The notes below the pieces were generated by a model. The model was given only the letters and a program-made list of their open reading frames with translations. It did not search any database and was not told the DNA's origin. The position numbers and the translations under genes are program-made. Positions 19,637-27,010 of a stretch of DNA of 64,000 nt are shown here, piece after piece (positions within the stretch are counted from its first letter, which is position 1; every line of letters starts with the position of its first letter). The stretch comes from Mumia flava (GTDB lineage Bacteria > Actinomycetota > Actinomycetes > Propionibacteriales > Nocardioidaceae), in assembly GCF_002797495.1 (NCBI RefSeq), contig NZ_PGEZ01000001.1, positions 558,001-622,000 of the forward strand, written 5' to 3'.

Positions 19637-20443
19637 TCAGCCCGTCCACCCCGCGGCGTGGGACAACCGGCGGGTGACCTCGAGCAGCACCTCTCGACAC
19701 GCGTCGACCTCGGACTCGAACCGCTCGGCGGGCCCGCAGACGCTGACCACCGCCAGGGGCAGGCCGTCGTGGCCGAGGACCGGGGACGCGACCGACGCGG
19801 CCCCGTCGAGGCGCTCTCCGCGCGAGTGCGCCCACCCCTGGTCATGGATCGCGGCCAGGTCGGTCCGCAGCTCGTCGGGGTCGACCAGGGTGGCACCGGT
19901 GACCGCCCTCAGCGGCCCGCTCGACAGGTAGGCCCCGCGGCGCTCCTCGGGCAGGAAGGCCAGCAGCGCCCGGGAGGACGCGCCCGCGTGCAGCGGGTAC
20001 GGGACGGCGAGCGAGACGGTCATCATCACCTCGCGGTCCGGCGTCACCTGCTCGACGTACATCCGGCTGTCGGTCCCGTGCAGGACCGACAGCGTCGCGG
20101 TCTCCCCGGTCCGCTCGGACAGCTCCTTCAGCAGCGGCCGAGCGGTCCGACGGATGTCGATCCGCTCGAGCGAGACGACCCCCAGCCGCACCGCGGCGGG
20201 ACCGAGCGCGTACCGCCGGGTCTGCTCGTCCAGGACCACGAGGTCGCGGCTGCGCAGCGACGCCAGGATCCGGTGGACGGCCGCCTTGGGCAACGACAGG
20301 GCGGACGCGATCTCGGTGACGCCGAGGTCGGCCTCGGAGCTCGCGGCGAGCTGGAGCAGCACGTCGGCCGCCCGCTCCACCGCGGTGATGGTCCCCGCAG
20401 GTGCAGCCGCGTCCACGGTCGCGTCGCTCCTCGGCTCCGCCAC
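19637..20443 (-). CDS. IclR-family transcriptional regulator
   Basis: A 268-residue regulator with an N-terminal winged helix (about residues 18-80, including LPKAAVHRILASLRSRDLV) and a C-terminal effector domain (about 95-265). GTG 20443 is chosen because GAGGAGG lies about six bases before it; longer frames upstream run through the divergent promoter. It diverges from the acyl-CoA ligase (20586) and precedes the CitE-like lyase. It probably senses an acid or CoA intermediate of this branch and controls the lyase, the ligase and itself through the two related dyads. Confidence 0.88.
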   Translation of the reverse strand: MAEPRSDATVDAAAPAGTITAVERAADVLLQLAASSEADLGVTEIASALSLPKAAVHRILASLRSRDLVVLDEQTRRYALGPAAVRLGVVSLERIDIRRTARPLLKELSERTGETATLSVLHGTDSRMYVEQVTPDREVMMTVSLAVPYPLHAGASSRALLAFLPEERRGAYLSSGPLRAVTGATLVDPDELRTDLAAIHDQGWAHSRGERLDGAASVASPVLGHDGLPLAVVSVCGPAERFESEVDACREVLLEVTRRLSHAAGWTG

Positions 20444-20487
20444 GGCCCCTCCTCGCGCTTGCTCCCCGACTCCGCGCTCGGAGCCGG

Positions 20488-20500
20488 CGAACACCGTTCT
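20488..20500. promoter_or_regulatory. Second IclR-operator-like dyad
   Basis: CGAAC-ACC-GTTCT has a 4-bp GAAC/GTTC dyad with the same 3-bp spacer as the palindrome at 19570-19584. It lies between the divergent IclR and acyl-CoA ligase genes, a usual place for autoregulation. Confidence 0.4.
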
Positions 20501-20585
20501 CCCACGAAGCCGCGTCCGAGGCAAGACGCCTCGCGACCACGGACCGCCGTACCGTCCCCGACCCGACGACGCACGAGGTGATCCC

Positions 20586-22139
20586 ATGACCCTGACCGCT
20601 CTCGGAGCTTCCCTCAACATCGCCAACGGCGTGCGCGAGTTCGCGCGGGCCACCCCCCGCGCCACAGCCGTCGTCGACGGCGAGCGCACCTGGACGTACG
20701 CACGGCTCGCGGAGCGCTCCGCTCGCTGGGCGAACGCCCTGATCGACCTCGGACTCGCGGACGGCGCCCACGTCGCGGTGTGCGTGGGCAACCGCGGCGA
20801 GCACCTGGAGGTCGCCTGCGGCACCGCCATGGCCGCCATGACGACGGTGCCGGTGAACCCGCGCTACACCGCGACCGAGGCCGGGTACGTGATCGAGCAC
20901 TCCGAGACGGCGGCGGTCGTGGTGGAGGCCGCTCTCCTCGACGTCGTCACCCCGGCCGCGAGCGCGCGCGGGATCCCGATGATCGTGATCGGCGACGGCG
21001 CCCCTGGCAGGACCGTCGACGGCGGAGTCGTGCAAGACTACGAGACGGTGCTGGCGGCGGCCTCACCCCTCGACCCGCACCGCCCGGTCGAGGAGTCCGA
21101 CCCGTTCTCGATCGCGTACACGTCCGGCACCACCGGGCGGCCGAAGGGCGTGATGATCAGCCACCGGTCGCGGACCCTCACCTTCTACCAGGCGGCCGCC
21201 GAGTGGGGCCTCGGCAACGGCCGGGTCTCGCTCGCGGTGGCACCCCTCTACCACGGCGCGGGCTTCGCGTTCGGCTACGCACCGGTGTTCACCGGCGGGA
21301 CGGTGGTCATGCTGCGCGCGTGGTCGCCCGAGGCGATGCTCGACCTGACCGAGCGGCACGGCGTGCAGTCGGTCTTCCTGGTGCCGGCCCACGCGCAGAT
21401 GCTCCGCTCCCTCGGCGAGGAGGCGATCGCAGCGCGGGACCTGAGCCGGCTCGACACGCTCTACTTCAACGCCGCGGCGTTGCCGTGGGGGCTCAAGCAG
21501 TGGGTGATGGCGACGTTCCCCGGCGTCGCCGTGCACGAGCTCTACGGTTCGACCGAGAGCGGGATCATCTCCAACCTCCGCCCCCCGGACGCGGCACGCA
21601 AGCCCGGCTCGGTCGGCCTGCCCTGGTACATGACCGAGACGCGCGTGATCGGTCACGACGGCGCCGAGGTCGGCCCGGGCGGCACCGGCGAGCTGTTCAG
21701 CCGGTCGCCGTACCTGATGCGCGGCTACTTCAAGGACCCCGACGCGACGGCGGCGTGCACGACCGAGGACGGGTTCGTCACCTGCGGCGACCTGGTCCGG
21801 CTGGACGAGGAGGGCTACCTGCACATCGTCGGGCGCACCAAGGACATGATCGTCTCCGGCGGCGTCAACGTGTACCCGCGCGAGATCGAGGACGTCCTCG
21901 CCACCCACCCGGACGTGATGGAGGCGTGCGTCCTCGGCGTGGAGTCGCGGACGTGGGGCGAGGAGGTGGCGGCGGTGGTCGTGATGGCGCCGGGCCGCGA
22001 GCTCGACACCGACGCGCTGGACGCGCACTGCCGCACCTCGCTCGCCGGGTTCAAGGTCCCACGCCGCTGGTCGACCATCGAGGCTCTTCCCCGCAACGCC
22101 GCGGGCAAGGTCGTCAAGCGGGACGTTCCACTGCCGTGA
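20586..22139 (+). CDS. Acyl-CoA synthetase (AMP-forming ligase)
   Basis: A 517-residue ANL-superfamily enzyme that activates a carboxylic acid with ATP and CoA. The P-loop-like motif YTSGTTGRPKG is at residues 178-188, the adenine-binding HELYGSTE motif follows, then GDLVRLDEEGYLHIVGR and the final catalytic Lys at residue 508 (RNAAGKVVKRD). ATG 20586 has GAGGTG six bases upstream. It diverges from the IclR gene. Its 3' end overlaps the convergent hydrolase gene by 26 bases. Substrate class (fatty, aromatic or pyrrole acid) is not resolvable by eye. Confidence 0.9.
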   Translation: MTLTALGASLNIANGVREFARATPRATAVVDGERTWTYARLAERSARWANALIDLGLADGAHVAVCVGNRGEHLEVACGTAMAAMTTVPVNPRYTATEAGYVIEHSETAAVVVEAALLDVVTPAASARGIPMIVIGDGAPGRTVDGGVVQDYETVLAAASPLDPHRPVEESDPFSIAYTSGTTGRPKGVMISHRSRTLTFYQAAAEWGLGNGRVSLAVAPLYHGAGFAFGYAPVFTGGTVVMLRAWSPEAMLDLTERHGVQSVFLVPAHAQMLRSLGEEAIAARDLSRLDTLYFNAAALPWGLKQWVMATFPGVAVHELYGSTESGIISNLRPPDAARKPGSVGLPWYMTETRVIGHDGAEVGPGGTGELFSRSPYLMRGYFKDPDATAACTTEDGFVTCGDLVRLDEEGYLHIVGRTKDMIVSGGVNVYPREIEDVLATHPDVMEACVLGVESRTWGEEVAAVVVMAPGRELDTDALDAHCRTSLAGFKVPRRWSTIEALPRNAAGKVVKRDVPLP

Positions 22140-22806
22140 GCAGGACGTCGGCCACGAGACGCGGAGCCGTCAGCGGCGCGTCGTGGCCGGCGTCGAGCGT
22201 GCGGTAGCCGATCCCACGCTCGTCCAGCCGCGTGCGCGTCACCTCCGACGGGTAGCCGGCCGGGGTGTCCGCGCAGAACACGTACGAGGCCGGAACCGCC
22301 CGCTCCGCCGTGACGACGACCCGGTCGAGCGACGGCGCGAACGGTGTGGGGGTGAGCCGGCCCGCCATCCACGCGGCGAGCTCGTCGTCGACGTCACCGC
22401 CCGGCTCGGGCGGACGGGCCGGGACCAGCGCATCGCGCCCGGGCAGCGCGAACCCGGGCGGCGGCGGGGTGAGGTCGATCGCACGCTCACCGGGATCCGG
22501 GACCGCCGCGTCGAGGTAGACGACCTGCGCGATCCGCTCCGGCGCCGCCGCGACCAGCGCGCGGACGACGACCCCGCCCTGGCTGTGCGCGACCGCGACG
22601 ACCTCGGTCAGGTCCTCTGTGTCGAGCAGGCCGGCGAGCTGGTCCACCCAGGTCGCCAGGCCGGCGACGGGCTCACCGACCCGCTCGCCGGCACCGACCA
22701 GGCTCGGGGCGTACACGTCGTGCCCGGCGGCGACGAGGTGCGGACGCACGCGCCGCCACGCCCAGCCCCCACGGAACGCCCCGTGCACGAGCAGGAAGGT
22801 CGTCAT
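22114..22806 (-). CDS. Alpha/beta-hydrolase
   Basis: A 230-residue alpha/beta-hydrolase. HGAF at residues 8-11 forms the oxyanion region, the nucleophile is Ser75 in AHSQGG, and His208 lies in LDAGHDAP. Its size and pattern suit small esterases of the salicylate-esterase/hydroxynitrile-lyase type. The start overlaps the ABM gene stop by four bases (22803-22806), so the two are cotranscribed from the promoter region at regulon site B. A role in ester hydrolysis in the same pathway is inferred. Confidence 0.85.
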   Translation of the reverse strand: MTTFLLVHGAFRGGWAWRRVRPHLVAAGHDVYAPSLVGAGERVGEPVAGLATWVDQLAGLLDTEDLTEVVAVAHSQGGVVVRALVAAAPERIAQVVYLDAAVPDPGERAIDLTPPPPGFALPGRDALVPARPPEPGGDVDDELAAWMAGRLTPTPFAPSLDRVVVTAERAVPASYVFCADTPAGYPSEVTRTRLDERGIGYRTLDAGHDAPLTAPRLVADVLLTAVERPA

Positions 22807-23120
22807 CGCGGGTCGGGCTCGTCGAGGACGACCTCGAGGTACTCGCGCGGGTACGACTCGTACGGCCGCAGGTGCTCGTACATCGCCTCGAGGTGCGCGG
22901 TGTAGTCGGGGTGCCGGGTGCAGGCCTCGTAGTCCTCGACCGTGTCGAAGAAGCGCAGGTGGGTGAAGTGGGTGCGGTCCTCCACCCCGCGGACCAGGCG
23001 GCGCCCCCGGTAGCCGGGGTGGTCGGCGAAGAACCGGCCGAACGCGCCGGACAGCGCGACGTAGGCCTCCGCGTGCTCCTCACCCGGTCGGGTCCAGGCC
23101 TGACTGACGACGACGATCAT
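22803..23120 (-). CDS. Small ABM-fold (dimeric alpha+beta barrel) protein
   Basis: A 105-residue protein with the length and pattern of antibiotic-biosynthesis-monooxygenase/EthD-like barrels: an N-terminal strand MIVVVSQAWTRPG, a helix with FGRFFADHPGYRGRRLV, and FTHLRFFDTVEDYEA. Such proteins are cofactor-less oxygenases or decarboxylase-like enzymes, and the IsdG haem-degrading group shares the fold. I do not see the IsdG Asn/Trp/His triad, so haem cleavage is not claimed. ATG 23120 has GGAG six bases upstream. It diverges from the RCCR-like gene across site B. Confidence 0.65.
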   Translation of the reverse strand: MIVVVSQAWTRPGEEHAEAYVALSGAFGRFFADHPGYRGRRLVRGVEDRTHFTHLRFFDTVEDYEACTRHPDYTAHLEAMYEHLRPYESYPREYLEVVLDEPDPR

Positions 23121-23144
23121 GCGGTGCTCCAGACTCTCGACGCA

Positions 23145-23157
23145 TAGATCATATATC
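23145..23157 (+). promoter_or_regulatory. Regulon site B between divergent operons
   Basis: TAGATCATATATC is the best match to the consensus. It lies between the hydrolase/ABM operon (minus) and the RCCR-like/epimerase operon (plus). TATGAT hexamers occur here on both strands and could serve as divergent -10 elements, so a bound regulator would block both promoters. The RCCR-like ATG is only 15 bases downstream. Confidence 0.65.
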
Positions 23158-23171
23158 ATTATGATTCGGTC

Positions 23172-23990
23172 ATGACAAGCAGCAGCGCACAGACCAAGAC
23201 CATCCCGGAGTTCCTCGCGGAGGCCCCCGACGTCGACAGCCGCGAGCTGTGGCAGGCGTTCTGGGAGATCCTGACCGCGGCGAAGGACCGGATCACCGCC
23301 GAGCTCGACGTGCAGCCGCACCCGAGCAGCGCGGGGCTCAGCGCGTGGAGCACCCCGGACGAGACCTACGAGGGCTCGCTGAACACCTACGCCGGTGATC
23401 CCGACGAAGGCGTCGAGTGGCTCGTCCACTCCTGGATCGGCAACCGTCGGGCCTCGATCCTCGACATGAACCTCCAGGTCTGGCTCGGACCGCACGTCGA
23501 CGTGCCGCACCTCGTGATCGTGTTCGGCACGATCCCGAACGTCTTCCACTTCAGCGACGCGATCCCGCGCCGCGACCTGATGACCGACATCGACTACCTG
23601 GACCGCTACTACGAGCCGGACAACGCCTCCTGGCTCGCGCTGCGCGGCGACGACCGCTTCACCTGGTCGGTCAGCCACGGCACCTACATGCGGGCGTTCC
23701 TCTCCCCCACCGGATCCTCCTACGTCGCGGAGCGCGACGAGTCCGTGATCGAGACGCTGCGGGCCCACGTCGAGGAGCGGGTCACCACCTGGCTCGGCTG
23801 GGTCCGCGATGCCGAGCCCGTCCCCGTCGAGCAGCGCGCCGCGCTGCGCGAGCGCGACCACGCGCTGCGGACGTACGCCTACACGCTCGACCCGATGAAC
23901 GAGCTCTCGAAGCGGTTCCTCGGCGAGCAGCGCGTCGAGGAGCTGGTCTCCGTCCGCGCCGGGCTCGAGCAGATCCGGAGCACCCGATGA
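23172..23990 (+). CDS. RCCR-like protein (red chlorophyll catabolite reductase family), paralogue 1
   Basis: A 272-residue protein that I align by eye with plant red chlorophyll catabolite reductase (ACD2). Shared features are VPHL before a strand, IPRRDL (131-136), DYLDRYYEP (141-149), YMRAFLSPTG (172-181), and a C-terminal helix ending DPMNELSKRFLG, matching the plant order PHRKDL, YLKEYYQ, VRSAFSPTA and FPRMFG. RCCR enzymes use ferredoxin to reduce an open-chain tetrapyrrole. The residue matching the plant active-site Glu is not acidic here, while the later Asp is kept, so the chemistry may differ. It resembles the proteins at 43676-44491 and, more distantly, 40670-41446. The next gene overlaps by four bases. 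Confidence 0.65.
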   Translation: MTSSSAQTKTIPEFLAEAPDVDSRELWQAFWEILTAAKDRITAELDVQPHPSSAGLSAWSTPDETYEGSLNTYAGDPDEGVEWLVHSWIGNRRASILDMNLQVWLGPHVDVPHLVIVFGTIPNVFHFSDAIPRRDLMTDIDYLDRYYEPDNASWLALRGDDRFTWSVSHGTYMRAFLSPTGSSYVAERDESVIETLRAHVEERVTTWLGWVRDAEPVPVEQRAALRERDHALRTYAYTLDPMNELSKRFLGEQRVEELVSVRAGLEQIRSTR

Positions 23991-24847
23991 GGGTCCTGGT
24001 GATCGGTGCCGGGCTGGTCGGGACGGCGGCCGGCGCGCGCCTGAGATCAGCCGGCCATCACGTCACCGGCACCACGACCACGCCGGCGCGGGTCGAGGAC
24101 CTGCGCCGACGCTTCGACGACGTGGTCGTCTTGCGAGGGACCGATCGCGCCGCCGTCGCACGGCACGTCGCCGATGCCGACGCCGTGGTCGTCACGGCCG
24201 GACCGGCGGCCGCGCGCGCGATGACGCCCGAGGACCGGGCGGCCACGTACCACGAGGTGCTGGTCGAGACCGCGCTCAGCGTCACGGCGGCCGGCGCGGG
24301 CACGCACCTCGTCGCCCTGTCCGCGCTCTCGGTGTACGGGAACGCCTGCGACCACCTGGACGAGGTGACCGAGGACGCGCCGGTGACCAGCGACGACGAC
24401 CCGAGCCCGCGGATGTTCCTCGCGATGGAGCAGGTCTACCGCGACACCGCCGGCGACCGGCTGACCATCTTCCGGTGCGGCGACGTCTTCGGCGCCGACG
24501 ATCCCCCGATCGAGGCCAAGGTCGCCCTCGCGCACACCCACCTCGGCGGGTCGGTGCCGTTCGGCGCGGACGCCCTCTTCTACCGGCTCTCCGTCGACGA
24601 CGCCGCCGACGCGGTGCTGCACGCGGTGCAGAACGAGCTCGTCGGGGTCTTCAACCTCACGCACCCCGAGGTCCCGCCCCGCAACGCCGAGCTGTTCGAC
24701 ACGATCGCCGCGAGCCAGGGCCTGGAGCCCCTGGTCTACCGGGCTGAGATCGCCGCTCCGTCGGTCCCGGTCTCGACCCGGCGCCTGGCCGAGGCCGGCT
24801 TCGTGGCCGAGCGGTCGTACGTGCCGCACCCGCTGCTGGCACGCTGA
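23987..24847 (+). CDS. NAD(P)-dependent epimerase/dehydratase-like protein
   Basis: A 286-residue extended-SDR/atypical Rossmann protein. The N-terminal nucleotide motif is VLVIGAGLVGTAAGARL. A VYGNACDHLDE segment carries Tyr but lacks a clear Y-x3-K pair, and FRCGDVFG follows. Such proteins reduce, isomerise or only bind NAD(P). It is coupled to the RCCR-like gene by an ATGA overlap, and a 16-bp stem-loop follows its stop. It may process the product of the RCCR-like enzyme. Confidence 0.78.
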   Translation: MRVLVIGAGLVGTAAGARLRSAGHHVTGTTTTPARVEDLRRRFDDVVVLRGTDRAAVARHVADADAVVVTAGPAAARAMTPEDRAATYHEVLVETALSVTAAGAGTHLVALSALSVYGNACDHLDEVTEDAPVTSDDDPSPRMFLAMEQVYRDTAGDRLTIFRCGDVFGADDPPIEAKVALAHTHLGGSVPFGADALFYRLSVDDAADAVLHAVQNELVGVFNLTHPEVPPRNAELFDTIAASQGLEPLVYRAEIAAPSVPVSTRRLAEAGFVAERSYVPHPLLAR

Positions 24848-24854
24848 CGTACGA

Positions 24855-24894
24855 GCGGACTCCCTGGCGTTGACAGGTACGCCAGGGAGTCCGC
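24855..24894. terminator. Bidirectional terminator-like stem-loop
   Basis: Arms at 24855-24870 and 24879-24894 form a perfect 16-bp stem with an 8-base loop. It lies between the convergent epimerase-like gene and the LPXTG gene, so it can serve both. Confidence 0.8.
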
Positions 24895-24915
24895 CGTCTG
24901 TGGGGCGTCAGGCGG

Positions 24916-26289
24916 TCATCCGCCCGCCGCCGTGCGGCGCCGGCCCGGCACCAGGACCAGGCCCGCGGAACCGAGCAGCAGCAGCGCCCCGGCCCAGAGC
25001 GCGGCGACCACCAGGCCGTCCGTCCCGCCGGTCTGCGGCAGCGTGCCGCCGCCGGAGGCGGTCCCCCCGCCGTCGCCGCCGCCCGAGCCGTCACCGTCGC
25101 CGCCACCGCCGTCCCCGCCGTCCGGGGGAACCTCGGAGCCGACGACCATCCTCGAGAGCTCGGCGTCGCCCGTGCAGTCCGCGCTGATGTCGAGGTCGGG
25201 GAAGTCGAAGGTGAAGCCGGTGACCGCCATGTCGATCTCCGCCTCCTCCGAGGTCATCTCACCCGTGAGCACCGGGACCGGGACGGGGGCCTTGGTGGCT
25301 GCCTCCACGTGACCGCCGCCGGAGAGCGTGACGTCCTGACCGCCGGCGACGAGATCGAGCGTGACGTCCATCGTGCCGTTGATCGGCAGCGGCGCGATCC
25401 CCGGCAGGTCGCTCAGCTCGCCCTGGAGGGTGACCGGGTCGGAGTCGGCCGCACGGTACCCGAGGACCGAGATCTCGGCCGGGTAGTCGAACTCGGTCCC
25501 GAGCGGCTCGAGGGTGCAGGCGAACGTCACGTCACCGGTGGCCGGCTCGCCCTCACGGGCGGCCGTCGGTGTCGACGTGGTCGGCGCCGTGGTCGCGGCG
25601 CTCGTGGGCGCGCTCGTCGGCGCGGTCGTCGGGGTCGTGGTCGGCGGCGTGGTGGTCGGCGCGGTCGTCGGCTCCGGATCCACGGGGTCACCCGACGCGA
25701 CCACGCTGGCTGTCACGTTCGTGGGCAGGGGCGCCGTCCGCGGATTCGTCTGCGCGGTGCCGCTGGTCTGACCGTTGCAGTCGATCCGGATGTCGAACGC
25801 CGTCGCCCGGAAGACCGCGCCCTCCAGCCGGACGTCGTTGTCGCCCTCGACCGCGACGAAGCTCGTCGTCACGGTCGATCCGGGGATCGCAGCGCCGCCG
25901 GCGACGGTGCCGAAGTCCTTGCTCGCCGTGACCTCGGTGCCGTCGTTCACCGAGAAGGTGAACGTCCCGGCCACGGCCGCCGCCGGGCCGCCGTTCTTCG
26001 GACCCTTGTTGAAGGCGTACTCGATCGTCACCCGCTGGCCCGGCGCCGGATCGCTCGGCGACAGCGTGATCGTGTGGTCGGCGGGACCTGCCGGTGCCGA
26101 CGCCGCGTCCGCCCAGGGCGCGAGCGACGTCGAGATGTTCGATGACGGCGTCCCGGCGTACCAGACCCAGCACCCGCCGGTCGGCGCGACCGCCTGAGCC
26201 GGCGGCGAGGTCAGCACGAGCGCACCCGCCGCGAGCACGGCCGACGCCACGACCCGCAGGGCGGCGGAGCGCCGCGCCCGCGCACTCAT
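24916..26289 (-). CDS. LPXTG cell-wall-anchored surface protein with TGGCWV N-domain
   Basis: A 457-residue exported protein with a signal peptide of about 33 residues. Residues about 34-200 are homologous to the N-terminal domain of the WxL-type protein at 34537-36282 (shared TGGCWV, NKGPKNGGP, a D/VNCNGQ segment and TNV/IAAS). A Thr/Pro/Ala linker (about 205-250) leads to a second beta domain (about 260-390), then a Gly/Asp-rich spacer, LPQTG, a hydrophobic helix and an Arg-rich tail. This is a standard sortase substrate. The start overlaps the stop of the gene at 26286-26942 by four bases. The class E sortase at 36437 is the obvious partner. Confidence 0.85.
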   Translation of the reverse strand: MSARARRSAALRVVASAVLAAGALVLTSPPAQAVAPTGGCWVWYAGTPSSNISTSLAPWADAASAPAGPADHTITLSPSDPAPGQRVTIEYAFNKGPKNGGPAAAVAGTFTFSVNDGTEVTASKDFGTVAGGAAIPGSTVTTSFVAVEGDNDVRLEGAVFRATAFDIRIDCNGQTSGTAQTNPRTAPLPTNVTASVVASGDPVDPEPTTAPTTTPPTTTPTTAPTSAPTSAATTAPTTSTPTAAREGEPATGDVTFACTLEPLGTEFDYPAEISVLGYRAADSDPVTLQGELSDLPGIAPLPINGTMDVTLDLVAGGQDVTLSGGGHVEAATKAPVPVPVLTGEMTSEEAEIDMAVTGFTFDFPDLDISADCTGDAELSRMVVGSEVPPDGGDGGGGDGDGSGGGDGGGTASGGGTLPQTGGTDGLVVAALWAGALLLLGSAGLVLVPGRRRTAAGG

Positions 26290-26942
26290 GCTCCGGCTCC
26301 GCTGCGGCGGCGGGACGGGAGGGCGAGCATCAGGGCGGCCCCGGGAAGGACCAGCGCCGCGCCGGCCAGCAGCAGCACCGGCAGGCTGTCGGTCGGGCCG
26401 GTCTTGGGAAGGGCGCCCGCGTCGGCCTGCGCCGGCGCAGCCTCGGCCGGCGCCTGCGCCGGAGCCTCCGCCGGCGCCGACGCCTCCTCGGCGCCGCCCC
26501 CGGCCGCTGCGCCGAACTCGAGCGGCACGATCGCGGTGTTCGCGTCGACGACCGCCTGGGAGCTCGCGGTCGGCAGCGGTGCAGCGCCGATCACGCACTG
26601 CTGGGTGGTGCAGTCGATCCCGTTGAACGACTCCGCGAGCTTCAGGGTGACCGTCGCGATCGTGCCGGAGCCGTCGGCGTTGCGGAAGGTCGCACCGCCC
26701 TGGAGGTTGCAGTCCGACGGACCGGTGAAGCCTTCCTTGCACTGGCCGACCGCGATGCCCTCGAGGTTCGGGTCGAACCCGGAACCGTCGACGGTGATGG
26801 ACTGCCCGTCGCTGAGACCGGTCGTCTCGCTCACGTCGAGCTGCGGGGCTGCTGAGGCTGCGGGCGCGGCGACGAGCATGACGACGCCGAGCGCGAGCGC
26901 GCCGAGGAGGCCTCGCACGGCCCTGATGAGGTTCGATGTCAT
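26286..26942 (-). CDS. LPXTG surface protein, neocarzinostatin-like domain
   Basis: A 218-residue exported protein with a signal peptide cut near ASA-AP (about residue 32) and a beta domain (about 33-150). The motif LSDGQSITVDGSGFDPN and the cysteine pairs QCKEGFTGPSDC and CTTQQC resemble the neocarzinostatin/macromomycin-like fold found in actinobacterial surface proteins. A Pro/Ala/Glu spacer, LPKTG, a membrane helix and an RRR tail complete the anchor. It is upstream of, and coupled to, the longer LPXTG protein. It probably displays a binding domain on the wall; the ligand is unknown. Confidence 0.82.
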   Translation of the reverse strand: MTSNLIRAVRGLLGALALGVVMLVAAPAASAAPQLDVSETTGLSDGQSITVDGSGFDPNLEGIAVGQCKEGFTGPSDCNLQGGATFRNADGSGTIATVTLKLAESFNGIDCTTQQCVIGAAPLPTASSQAVVDANTAIVPLEFGAAAGGGAEEASAPAEAPAQAPAEAAPAQADAGALPKTGPTDSLPVLLLAGAALVLPGAALMLALPSRRRSGAGA

Positions 26943-27010
26943 GGGCGTTCTCCGGGTGCGTGGGATGGGTGCGTGACGGATCGGACGGGTGACGGTGCGG
27001 CGTGGTGCGA

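Noticed and set aside
22803-23120. IsdG/MhuD haem oxygenase
   Set aside because: The barrel fold is similar, but the Asn, Trp and His residues needed for haem cleavage are not found in the expected places.
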